Shown here one piece after another: positions 1-9,838 of a DNA stretch of 64,000 bases (the first letter of the stretch is position 1; every line of letters begins with the position of its first letter). The DNA is from Sphaerolaimus hirsutus (taxonomy: Eukaryota > Nematoda > Chromadorea > Monhysterida > Sphaerolaimidae). The notes under the pieces are model-generated. The model made no database searches. It was not told the DNA's origin and saw nothing but the letters and a program-made list of their open reading frames with translations. The stretch is taken from positions 3,921,469 to 3,985,468 of the forward strand of contig OZ038453.1 in the NCBI GenBank assembly GCA_964036195.1. The letters are read 5' to 3'. The position numbers and the translations under genes are program-made.

Positions 1-3000
1 AATATTCTTCATTAGGGCGGTAAACTGGCTCAACAACGGGCACTACTTCCTCCACCACCGGCACAACTTCCTCCCGCGCGTCCGCGGAGGAGTCAGAGCC
101 CGAGGAGGCGGTTTCAATATCGGATAAAACTTCCGCCTGCAGTTCTTCTTCAAGGGCCGGGTATCTATCCAGTCCGACTAGTTCTTTCAAGTCAGCCCGC
201 GGGCGCCATTCCGGTGGCCAAAATCCCAGCACGTTTCCCCAGATTTGGCCCGATTCGTAAGAGTAAATTCGGTCGGCCTTGTGCTCGACCGTCAGAAACC
301 GGTGGAAAAAAGTTGACCACAACATGGTCTCGGCATTGGCCACCACGATGTGCACGCATTTGGCGCTGGAGGTGGCTACGTTTCCCCGGGGCAACTCTGC
401 TACAAATCCAACTCTACCGTACGCCTTCTTGGGATCGGCATCCAGCTGGGCGGAGTCGGTTGGCGGGCTGCCGCGCACACAGGAAATGATGACCACTTCC
501 GCTTCGCGGGCCTGTGCTTTGTCGGCGGTAATTACGCGGGTGGCCCAGTAGGCCGCGTCGTGTTCTGTATGGGCTACTAGTCGACTGATTAGGGCGCGCG
601 CCTGCGCCGCATAAAAGCACACAATTAGCAAACTAGCGGGATCTGTGAGATCTGCCCAGGGTAGGGTGGGATCTTCTTTCACCGTGGCCACGAGGTAGTC
701 GTACAGGTGCAGGATGATGCGTAGTTCCTTTTTGTTGATAATGGACATGCCTTCTTTCGATTCGCAGCCCTGGTGCACCAATGTCGATGACAGCATGACG
801 CCGTCCTCGAAGTCGCCAGGCAAGGGCAACATGGTGGCGCCGTGCACTGCTGTGTCGTTGTAGGCGCGTAGCAGTCCATTGTACGCCGCCACAGAGTTAG
901 CCTGAATGAGCTGGCGATGCCCGCGGAACACTGTTTCCAAGTGAACCACGGGACATAGTTGATATTGTGTTAGCCTATCAATGAGGGTGGGGTCGGGTTT
1001 CAGGACGGGCTCCACCCAGTCTTGCACGCGAATCATACGCGTCAATTGTTTACTGTCTCCAAATAGAAGTAGCATGCCGTTCACTGGGAGCTGAGCCGCC
1101 TGAACCACGCTAATTACTGCAGCGTCAGATGCCAAAGACGCTTCGTCAACAATTACCGCACACGCCGTCACACTTTTTATACGGGCGTCATGGGCGGAGT
1201 CTAAAGTGACATGGATTTGACCGGGCTGCACCACCTCCAAGAACACCTGGTGCAGCCTGACCGTAGCCCTGACATATTTAGACAGCGCCCTACGCAGCAC
1301 CTTACCCCAAAATCCCTGGTCAGCTAAACTAGCCTCTCCAGCCCGGGCGCCCGCCACGCCTGCCTCGAAGTCATCGAATGTCTGTTCGTCTCCATCTTCG
1401 GCAGTGAGAAATGGCACCTGTTCGGTCAGCTGCGCGCGTATAACGGCGTCGTCCGTGCAGTTGTTAATAATCTCGTCTACCAGCTCGTAGTCCTTCTTGG
1501 TGCCGTCGTACTTTTCCAGCGCTGCCGTCCATTCGGGGCTGAGGCGGACAATGTTGTGGCCGGTTCGCTGTGCTAGGGTGTGCAGGGTTGGTAATTGGGT
1601 CACAGGGGTGGTGCTATAAGAGGGATCACTTTCCCACATGGGGCTCAAAACACGCACCGGAAATGCCTCTCTTAATTTCAAAAATTCTTCGAAACCCTCC
1701 AGTTTTTTCATTTCAGAAAATGGCGTATCAGCCATATCGGTCCATTTCGCGCGTTCCTGCAACAAAACTTCCAAAGCCCCAAAAATATCCCGTTGCCCTA
1801 ATTTATTCAGGTTGGTAAGGGCCCTGCGCGCTCCTTCGTCGGCTGCCGAGTTGAGCGTGCACGTGATGAGCGTCGAATGGTATTTGGCGTTCGGCTGCTT
1901 GTCCGATGGCAAGTCGGAGCCCGCGCGCACCCTGGGTCTTGAGTTATAGTAATTATAGCCGCGTGAACACACATACGCCAGTTGATTTTGTGTGGTCGTC
2001 TTCCCGGACCCGAAAGGCGAGTCACACATGATCAAAAGGGGTTTGCGCATTCGCACGGCTGTGATCACAGCTTCTAGAACTTCTACCTGTCCTTGTTGCA
2101 GCAGAAACTCACCTAATTTGGCCTGAATCATTTGTTCATTTTTTCCCCTGAACAATGATTCGTACAGCTCATTAGCCTCGCGGCTAATTAGCGCCCAGTC
2201 AGTTTCATCATCCAGCAGACGCAAATTCAATATCACCGCTAATTGGATTTGCGCCTCCAGGGTGAGTACTTTTGACCCCTGAACCACTTTTGGCACCCAG
2301 CCAGCCGGCGCTTTGTTCAGGGCGGCCTGCAGTGACCGCATGGTTCGGTCATAATTGGGTGAGTCGTTTGAGCCGCGCACCATGTACCTTCCACTCTCCA
2401 AGGTACGGGGCAGTGCTGATTGCGACGCCGCCATGTCCAATTTTGCACGCAACATTGTAGTGGTTGGCTCTGATTCCACACTGGTAATTCTCACTGATAA
2501 GTTGGGGCTGCCCGCCGCTGGTTTGTCTTCGTCTTGTCGGGCCTGCACCAAACTCAACACTGACATGGGCGTCGCTTGGTTCAGCAGCTGTGTCTGCGTA
2601 TTAACCTGCTCCAGCAAACGAACGCGCTGCTCTTCTGGTCCCTCAAAAGTGTCAGCTTGTAATTCTTCTGGGTCCGGGCGGCGCACCATAATGTTGCATG
2701 CAGTGCCCTGCGGCGTGTGCTCCCAGAACACATGTGCGCACACATCCGTTGCGCGTTTCGCCCGAAACCGCAAAAATGACTCGTTGTAGCAGTGGGCCGC
2801 TGCTAAAATACTCAATTTGTACCTGAGAAATACGTCCATACTGTCTCGGTTCTCTGTGTCCGGCTGGACGCCCGTTGTGCTGATGTCCTCGGCCGTGGCG
2901 ACCTGCAACCTGTACGCATGGCCATAAAATTTGTCGCCAAACACGTCCAAATCGTTCAGATCGTGATATTCGACATGGGCCAGTCCCAACTGTCCAGCAC

Positions 3001-3794
3001 TCAAATTTTCCACTCTGCTGTCACTCACATACTCTCTGTGCAAAATGACCAACTTTTCCGGCCCGGCATCGCCCCGCTCCGCCGCGCCCAGCGGTTCCAA
3101 ATTCTTGTAATTTGACGGCGTGAAGGCCGCTCGCAGCCGCGCCGTTTTCCAGTCGCTCGTATAGGGCTGGTAGCCGGAAGTGTCGCCGCGCGTCAATGTA
3201 CGTGCCGCTTGAGTGACGCACCGCGTGCCCTGCATACTCACTACCACTGGGGCGGCAACATTTAAGGGGCATTTTGTCTGATTACCCCATATCGCGACGC
3301 CGGTGAACTCCCAGTACCTCGGGTTTTCTATTTTTTGTGCGATCGCGGTCGCCGAAAAACGCATTCCGTGGCGCACCAGGGGCAGAAACATCGAGGGGTG
3401 CTGTTTCTGAATTCTCGCGCACAAATCCACCAGCTGGGTGGTCCGTTTGTCTCTAGCCGCCTTGGCCCTCTTATTCGAGTAGTAAAAATACGGATACGCC
3501 TCATCCGCATTCACCCACTGCTCGTTTTCGCTGAGTATCGCCATCGTTTGCTCAGAAATTCTCACATGGCACTGATACTCAACATGCCCGTCGGCGCCCG
3601 TGTCAATATACACTCAATCTACCCAACCTTCAAATTTCCCTCTGCTGGGGTAGATTTCCGGTCCATTTTGCATCTGCTGCGCGCGGTAAAGTTGTCGCGG
3701 GGGAATGGTTCCACCGCCGCAGGCACCGTGTGTATTTGTCTCCTTGGATTTGATGGGCACCTTCAAATGGGCGTTTGCGAGAGGCCGAAGCCAT
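1..3794 (-). CDS. Second frame: unknown N-terminal region fused to UPF1-like SF1 helicase (partial)
   Basis: The minus-strand frame homologous to the three copy 2 frames below (21613-25582) shows no stop from about 3750 to base 1, over 1,200 codons, with the end outside the window. It differs from copy 2 in three telling ways. The codon just before the helicase ATG is CGA (2051-2053) where copy 2 has TGA. A two-base deletion seen in copy 2 is absent. The Walker A reads GSGKT (around 1995-2012) where copy 2 reads GSGKM. An 11-base deletion relative to copy 2 near 3757 throws the first ~12 codons out of frame, so translation from the ATG at 3794 would fail; an in-frame internal ATG lies near 3676. 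The helicase makes up roughly bases 1-2050. The N-terminal ~580 residues match no family I know. Confidence 0.8.
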
Positions 3795-4022
3795 TATAAA
3801 TGTGACAAAGTGATAAAATAATTAATTGCGAAGTTTTTTAATGAACGGGGAAAGTAATAAAGACTCGTGCGGTCCAGTTGCCCGTGGGCAAAAGGGGTGC
3901 ACGAGCTTCCTACGCACACACACACACTTTTACACACACATCACGCTTTTTCTACCTTGGGCTGGGTGATGTGGCGTGACGGCTGCTATTGTAACGGCTA
4001 ATTAGCACACAATTAATTAATT
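3795..4022 (-). other. Spacer between integrase and helicase frames, copy 1
   Basis: About 228 bases between the integrase stop and the ATG of the second frame, holding a short CA/TG microsatellite (about 3917-3945) and AT-rich sequence. The same spacer is at 21385-21612 in copy 2. No promoter could be assigned with confidence. A TATTTATA lies immediately before the second-frame ATG, too close to act as a TATA box for it. Confidence 0.7.
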
Positions 4023-6782
4023 CTAGTCGTCGCCGTATAATTCACTGTAAGAAGGGGGAATTAAATATTCACTGGTTGCTTTGCAACGATCTGCATGAAC
4101 TACATATATTTTCTTATTAATATTGTTGAACAAAGTCACTAATGGGTGGGCATAATCAATGCACTCATACGGACCGATAAAGCGAGGCGCAAATTTCTTA
4201 CTAGGGCCCGTCAACTGAGTAATGCGCGGCATGTACACGCGTACCGCTTGCCCGCGTTGCACATTCAATCGACGCGCATGGCGATTGGCGTAAAATTGTT
4301 CCTTTTGCTGCGCCTTTGCTAAAGCGGTGTGCGCCGCTTCGCGTGCTGTGGTCAGACGCGCGCCTAATTCATTTATAAGAGTGCGCTTATGCGGCAATGA
4401 GGGCAATGCCTCAGTGTCAGGGGGAGGCTCGATCATACGCTCCCACATGGACGCAGCAGGCTTGCCAAATAGCAACGCATAGGGGGTGGTTTGCAAAGAA
4501 GGGTGTTTTGATGTATTGTACGCATGTACAGCGGCGCCTAAATGTATGTCCCAATCGTCATGTGTACGATTTACGTAGTGGGAAACCTTTTCCATCAGAA
4601 CACCATTCCTACGTTCCACCATTCCATTACTCTTGGGGGTGTATGCAAAAGACGTGTGTTGGGTCGCGTTCAAATATTGTAAAAGCTTGGCAAACGTGCC
4701 CTCAGTAAAGCTAGGGGCGTTATCACTGAGTATAATGGCCGGCACACTAAATATAGGCAAAATGTGCAACAAAAATGCAAATGATACTGTGTCTTGTTTT
4801 ATGTCGGGAACGGGCACAGCAATTCCAAAACGTGTGCACTGATCAACAAATACTAACACATGTCGGTTTCTGCGTTTCGTGGTTAGTAAAGGTCCTATTG
4901 CGTCTACTGCTATCACATCACCTGGCCTTTTGGCTACCTGGCGGCACACCATTTGAGTTCGCACTGCCGCTCTGAGACCTTTCTTGGCGTTGCACGAAGG
5001 GCAAGTAGCAACCCAGCGCGCACTTTCTGGCCGCATTCCTGGAAACCACGCGAACTCTTGTAACCTTTCGAATGTTTTTATTATTCCTAAGTGGCCCGCC
5101 GTGGGGTGATTGTGAGCTAATTCTAACACGAATGGAACTAATTCCGACGGGATACACACTGGGTCGTATAACTGTATACCTAGTATCTGGGACGTTCCCG
5201 CTTGGCGACGTAATAAACCGTATTGATCAATAAAATACGGCGCGGCACTGTAAAAAGTATCTGCGCGGCACACTTCTATAGTTGTGGCTATGTACGGTTC
5301 TTCTGCTTGTAGTCGCTTCAACTTATCAACCAAAGTCATGGGAGGTAGCGCCATGATTGTACTGCGCTTGGTTACACTCGTTAAACCCGGAGCAACTTCT
5401 TTTCCGGCTCCTGAACCACCAGCCATTGTTCCAGTTCCAGGCGCTTCCGCATTCCGCTGCCGCTCTCGCAGCCCGGGTGACTCCGCCTCTTTTCGCCCCC
5501 GCGTCCGGTCGCTGATTGGTCGCAGTAACTCCGCCTCCTCGTTTACGCCGCTTCGTTCGCTGATTGGCTGGTACGCTGCCCTGCTCGCCGCAGCTACCGT
5601 AACCTGCTTGTCGTGCGGGATAGCGATTTCACGGCACGTAACTTGTGCGAACTGCTCAAAAGCCTCATCCAGGTCCTTTTTCTCGTCGAATACCACTGGC
5701 GCATCTTGTCTTCTAGATAATGCATCTGCTAATTCATTGCTTTTTCCCCTCAAATGCTTGAACGTGATTTGATATGGCGTAATTGTTAAAGCAAATTTGT
5801 GTAGCATGGCGTGCGGCGTAGTCTCTAAATTAGGGTTCTTTACCCACGAAATGCTCTTGGCGTCAGTCCAGACTTCAAAGGGCCGTCCTGCCAGATAACA
5901 GTGCCAATTACGTATACTTTCGTAAATTGCACATGCTTCCAGTGAAATTGCTGGCCATTTGCTTTGGGTTGCACCTAACTTCCGGCTGTAAAAGGCACAT
6001 GCATGTAATATTTTTTCATCCTCTGCTCGTTGTGCTAGCACTCCTGCAACGGCGATTTTAGAGGCGTCCGTGATAATTATAAACATACGTTTGGGATCAG
6101 GAAATTGCAAACATGGGCTTCCTAACAATGCTTCCTTGAGCTTATGAAAAGCTTCCAGTGCCTTGGGTTTCGCTGTCAGATCCACTGGGGTATCGCTGTT
6201 GTAATTTTCCCTCGGTCCCGTACGCGTGAGATTTGACAAAGGTACGGCTAATTCTGCGCATCTGTGAATCATGTGTCTGAAAAAACCTATAGCTCCTAGA
6301 AAACCCTTAACCTCTTTTACGGTAGTGTGTACCGGCCAGTCCTGAATTATGTGCCGTTTATCATCCGGTACGCACACGCCGTCACGGCCAATCATAAATC
6401 CCAGAAAACGTACAGCTGTGACGCGTGCGAAAAAACACTTTTTCGGACTAATTTTGAAATTATTTCTAATTAATCTTTCCAACACCTGCCCTATGTCGTA
6501 TAAATGTGTTTCCCAGGTTGCACTATAAATCAGTAAATTGTCGATGTATAATAGCACATTTCGATGTATTAAGCCGGCCATAGCTAATTCAAAACAGCGC
6601 TGCGCTAAACTAGGTGAGCATTTTAATCCCATTGGTAAACGTTTCAGTTGAAATTGTCCAAAAACATTTCTAAATGACGTAATGTGTCGATCATCTGGAT
6701 GCAAAGCAATGTTATAGAAAGCTTGATTTATGTCGGCACTGCTAAAAATACTTGCAGCTGCATAAAGATTCGACTGTTTCAT
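4023..6782 (-). CDS. Reverse transcriptase (C-terminal part), RNase H and integrase
   Basis: 919 codons. The first 41 nt overlap the upstream frame and the ATG is internal to RT. RT motif A is SSADINQAF with Asp17. The active site reads YIDN at 79-82 where YxDD is expected, so the second catalytic Asp is Asn. RNase H spans about 237-358 with Asp239 (TDAS), Glu282, Asp307 (WTDAK) and Asp353 (ELADALSRR). A linker (about 360-500) contains two 16-residue repeats. Integrase has His559/His564 with Cys594/Cys597 (HHCC zinc-binding type), a DD35E triad Asp627, Asp687, Glu723 with exactly 35 residues between the last two, and a GPY/F-like segment (APRFIGPYECI) near the C-terminus. The product would reverse-transcribe and integrate the element, but YIDN should abolish polymerisation. 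Confidence 0.93.
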   Translation of the reverse strand: MKQSNLYAAASIFSSADINQAFYNIALHPDDRHITSFRNVFGQFQLKRLPMGLKCSPSLAQRCFELAMAGLIHRNVLLYIDNLLIYSATWETHLYDIGQVLERLIRNNFKISPKKCFFARVTAVRFLGFMIGRDGVCVPDDKRHIIQDWPVHTTVKEVKGFLGAIGFFRHMIHRCAELAVPLSNLTRTGPRENYNSDTPVDLTAKPKALEAFHKLKEALLGSPCLQFPDPKRMFIIITDASKIAVAGVLAQRAEDEKILHACAFYSRKLGATQSKWPAISLEACAIYESIRNWHCYLAGRPFEVWTDAKSISWVKNPNLETTPHAMLHKFALTITPYQITFKHLRGKSNELADALSRRQDAPVVFDEKKDLDEAFEQFAQVTCREIAIPHDKQVTVAAASRAAYQPISERSGVNEEAELLRPISDRTRGRKEAESPGLRERQRNAEAPGTGTMAGGSGAGKEVAPGLTSVTKRSTIMALPPMTLVDKLKRLQAEEPYIATTIEVCRADTFYSAAPYFIDQYGLLRRQAGTSQILGIQLYDPVCIPSELVPFVLELAHNHPTAGHLGIIKTFERLQEFAWFPGMRPESARWVATCPSCNAKKGLRAAVRTQMVCRQVAKRPGDVIAVDAIGPLLTTKRRNRHVLVFVDQCTRFGIAVPVPDIKQDTVSFAFLLHILPIFSVPAIILSDNAPSFTEGTFAKLLQYLNATQHTSFAYTPKSNGMVERRNGVLMEKVSHYVNRTHDDWDIHLGAAVHAYNTSKHPSLQTTPYALLFGKPAASMWERMIEPPPDTEALPSLPHKRTLINELGARLTTAREAAHTALAKAQQKEQFYANRHARRLNVQRGQAVRVYMPRITQLTGPSKKFAPRFIGPYECIDYAHPLVTLFNNINKKIYVVHADRCKATSEYLIPPSYSELYGDD

Positions 6783-9021
6783 CTAAGCGGGGTAATGGGA
6801 ATTGGGGAGCGTGCAAAACAGCGTTCAGGCGTCTGTAATCAATTACCATCCGCTTTGATCCATCCGGTTTGGATACCACCAGCGTGGGGGCACAATACGG
6901 GCTCGTACTGGGTTCCACGATGTCGTGCTCAATGAGGCATCTCAAATGATTTTCTAAGTATTGCTGATCATCCAGGCTCAATCGGTACATTCTGCAGGCA
7001 ATTGGTTTTTTGTCCACTAATTGTAACCGGTAGTCCACTAATTCGCTGTAGCCAATGTCATACTTGTGTCGAGCAAAAGCTTCTTTATACTGCAAAATCA
7101 CCTTTTTCAGTTCCTCTCTGCGCTCGTCCGTTAAAGTTTCTGGCACTGTAAATTCCATGACGTGTCCGTCTGGGCATGCAACTTGCAGTGGGGGTCCTAA
7201 TTTGTCTTTGGCAACTTTGGGGGGAGGTTCAGTCGCTTGAACTTGCCGACACACATCTCTGTCATAACACTGCTTCACCCATTCAGCGGGGGGATCTCCA
7301 GGTTTCACCTTCAGCACGCAGTCCACTGGCTCGACCACTGCAATGTGCTGTCCTACCTGTAGCACTACTGGCTGATTTTGTACATTTGCACATCTCACCT
7401 GAAACACAGGGGCACTGGTTTCATAGGCCGCTGAAGCAGCCATAACTCCACAGTGTTCGCCTACCGTATCCAATCCCATGACCGTAAATAACTTTTCATC
7501 CATGGGGGCAGATAATTTCGCCGTCACTAGCGCTTCATGTCTAGCCAGAATTTCTATTTTTTCATTCACAATAGTGTAAATTCTGCGCTGCTGCACTTCT
7601 GGGTCTGGGCTATCGAATGGAATTATCGCGTTAGCCGTAGGGATCCGTAGTTCCCTTGCAGGTAGATCTACTACCATGTGCCGCAAGACATCTGCGCCAA
7701 TTAGAATTTCACCAGCTAATCCGTTCACCGCCTGAAACACAATCCTGAAAGTGTTGTTTCCCATCGTTACCGGTACTTCCATCTGTCCCAATACCAAAAG
7801 TTTCGAGTCCGCTGCACACCTGAGGGCTCCAATAGGCGAAACTTCATCATGCTTAGTAGCCTTTTCCTTGTGTCGCATCAGCACGTCTCTATTGCATAAT
7901 GAACGCATGGCGCCTGTGTCCAGTAGACATCTCCGATATTCTCTCCCATCGATGGTTATGGTAATGGACGGGCTGTAATACACATGCACAATTTCTTCAT
8001 GTCGATTGGCCACTTGATGTATGTTATCTCTTTCTTCCGTCGAAAAAGTGATCATGCATACCGATTCTTCTTCCAGGTCGCATTTTCTGTTGATACTGTA
8101 TTGTATAGCGGGAAAACGACGCGCGCCCGTGAGTGCGGGCATGCCACTTGGCATTCCCACGCACGGGTTAATTACCATTCTTACCTTTACCTGTTCGCTA
8201 GGGCGGTCCTCAGCCAGTTCGACGATGATATTGGACTTTTCTTCTGTCTTCGGTCGTTTTTTGATTTTTTCCTTTGCCCGGTTCACCAAAGTCACGGCCA
8301 TTTCCGGCGCTGCAGCCATGAGCGCGGCTAGTAAATATTGCATAGTGACTAGTGCACATATCAGGTAAATCCATATTTGTAGCCAGGTGCGCCAGGTGTC
8401 AAAATCCCACCATCCCAGCGCCAATACCGATTTTGCCAAGGTTCGATGTCTTTGCATGTGTGATTCCACCTTCAGCTCCGCCCCCTGCGTAATTTGCCGC
8501 ACAATTGAATATGCATGCCATACGTCATTTAGGGTGGTCGTCGGCAATAATTCTGACAAATTGTACATGGTCGTGGCGGCAAAAATCTGATGATGCACAT
8601 CCTTAACCTTTTCCTGTTGCCATTTCTGCGGGAAACTGTGTGTGTTATACATGGGTAAGTGTTCCAGGCCGCCTACCTCCGGCAGATATCTGTACCACTG
8701 TCCATTTAACATCACCACACAATTGTGCGCATTGGTGCATGTTCCCGGGATCGCTTGAAAGTGCAAAATGTTGGTTAACCTATTCATGTGTAGCGTCACA
8801 TTTTGCCCATGCACACTAACTAGCACAGGTACTGTTTCATAACACTCTGGAGACTTTTCCTCTTTCATTATCTCGTATGTTTTTACCGCGAAACATTTGT
8901 GAACCAAAAATCCGTCCGGAGCAGGTTTAGCAATTATTTCATTATCATTCATGTACCAGCGGGCTGTCGTAGTTGCGTGTTCACTCATAGCCAGGCGCAC
9001 AAATTCTTGGAAGTGTTGCAC
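6742..9021 (-). CDS. Glycoprotein C-terminal part with membrane anchor, aspartic protease and start of RT
   Basis: 759 codons with a GTG as first codon shown; this is a continuation of the previous frame, not a real start. Residues 1-210 look extracellular, with Cys43, 60, 95 and 101 and sequons NVT74 and NLS154. A hydrophobic anchor spans 213-238, followed by a Lys-rich cytoplasmic-like tail. A retropepsin follows: LLDTGAM with catalytic Asp368, and the second motif ILIGADVL near 439-446. The N-terminal RT follows (about 640-759), including KPDGSKRMVIDYRRLN and the FPLPRLDE segment typical of Ty3/gypsy fingers. The frame ends at a run of five T on the sense strand (plus 6744-6748), where RT continues in the next frame, consistent with a single-base length change. 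Confidence 0.8.
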   Translation of the reverse strand: MQHFQEFVRLAMSEHATTTARWYMNDNEIIAKPAPDGFLVHKCFAVKTYEIMKEEKSPECYETVPVLVSVHGQNVTLHMNRLTNILHFQAIPGTCTNAHNCVVMLNGQWYRYLPEVGGLEHLPMYNTHSFPQKWQQEKVKDVHHQIFAATTMYNLSELLPTTTLNDVWHAYSIVRQITQGAELKVESHMQRHRTLAKSVLALGWWDFDTWRTWLQIWIYLICALVTMQYLLAALMAAAPEMAVTLVNRAKEKIKKRPKTEEKSNIIVELAEDRPSEQVKVRMVINPCVGMPSGMPALTGARRFPAIQYSINRKCDLEEESVCMITFSTEERDNIHQVANRHEEIVHVYYSPSITITIDGREYRRCLLDTGAMRSLCNRDVLMRHKEKATKHDEVSPIGALRCAADSKLLVLGQMEVPVTMGNNTFRIVFQAVNGLAGEILIGADVLRHMVVDLPARELRIPTANAIIPFDSPDPEVQQRRIYTIVNEKIEILARHEALVTAKLSAPMDEKLFTVMGLDTVGEHCGVMAASAAYETSAPVFQVRCANVQNQPVVLQVGQHIAVVEPVDCVLKVKPGDPPAEWVKQCYDRDVCRQVQATEPPPKVAKDKLGPPLQVACPDGHVMEFTVPETLTDERREELKKVILQYKEAFARHKYDIGYSELVDYRLQLVDKKPIACRMYRLSLDDQQYLENHLRCLIEHDIVEPSTSPYCAPTLVVSKPDGSKRMVIDYRRLNAVLHAPQFPLPRLDETVESLCSCKYF

Positions 9022-9035
9022 ATTCTTGCAGGTGG

Positions 9036-9806
9036 CTACGGCTGTGCACGCATGGTTTGTTCTGCTGTTTCGTATACCGCCTGCATGCTGGCTGCTAATT
9101 GGCCTGCGCTCACTATCCCCAGCGTGGGTCGACCTTGCGCTCTTTTTTGTCTGACGCTTCGAATCACTGCCTTTTCAAATGGCGCCACTACGATATCCTG
9201 ATCTGATTTCCATAATTTGATGCCGCATGATTCAACCTCTTCATGTGCTCTGAAAGACAGTGATAGCGTATGATCATCGGCTAGCCAGATATCCTGTCTA
9301 ATGCGTCCATGCATTTCACGCCATTTTTCATATGGGCATTCTGCCTTCGGGTTCGGTTTCCATGTTAATTGGCTGCCATCTTCTAGCGTGCATGCACCCA
9401 TTTCATAATTGCACTTGCTGACCTCACCCAGCGTGCTTTGCATGGTGTTGGCTCCATATCTCATTCGTACTTCCCCGCGAAACAGACCACAGTGTGGCGT
9501 TGTTTCACTCACCCATTTGCAACAGTACAATCCATGTCCTGAGTAGCTAACATTGGTGGGATATTGAGTGTCCCATGCGTTGTCCAGATCACTCACAGGG
9601 GTCATGGGTCCATTATTGCATTTGTGATATTTAATCATGCCTTCGCACTCGGCGGCGCCCACAGATCGGGGGTTAGAATCAAACTTTTCCAGCGTGACGT
9701 CGCCCCAGAAGTTCTGATACGTCCTTGCCGTTCTGGTAGAGGCCACACACCTGTGCGCTGCCGCACGATATTCTACCATATTTCGCTTGTAGATTGTCAG
9801 TGTCAA
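9036..9806 (-). CDS. Glycoprotein-like (env-like) segment, N-terminal part, broken
   Basis: 256 codons, Cys-rich and with no pol motifs, placed between gag and protease. Visible features are many spaced cysteines, an NVS sequon, and near residues 219-222 a basic RQKR, furin-like, followed by a Gly/Ala-rich stretch that could be fusion-peptide-like. The open frame extends upstream of the first ATG to the C-run at about 9863-9872. It stops at 9036 and the reading continues in another frame at 9021 and below, so there is a one-base-class break between about 9036 and 9080. The signal-like segment at the end of gag and the membrane anchor in the next frame bracket this region as one ectodomain. 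An envelope-type role is inferred from architecture; I do not recognise the family. Confidence 0.6.
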   Translation of the reverse strand: MTLTIYKRNMVEYRAAAHRCVASTRTARTYQNFWGDVTLEKFDSNPRSVGAAECEGMIKYHKCNNGPMTPVSDLDNAWDTQYPTNVSYSGHGLYCCKWVSETTPHCGLFRGEVRMRYGANTMQSTLGEVSKCNYEMGACTLEDGSQLTWKPNPKAECPYEKWREMHGRIRQDIWLADDHTLSLSFRAHEEVESCGIKLWKSDQDIVVAPFEKAVIRSVRQKRAQGRPTLGIVSAGQLAASMQAVYETAEQTMRAQP

Positions 9807-9838
9807 TTTTTGTGGCCGTTCTAATGACGCCGTAGTGT

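Noticed and set aside
5284..5772. 162-codon plus-strand frame antisense to the RNase H-integrase linker, also open at 19635-20123
   Set aside because: Conserved only because the underlying linker is conserved and GC-rich; no motif and no independent start context.
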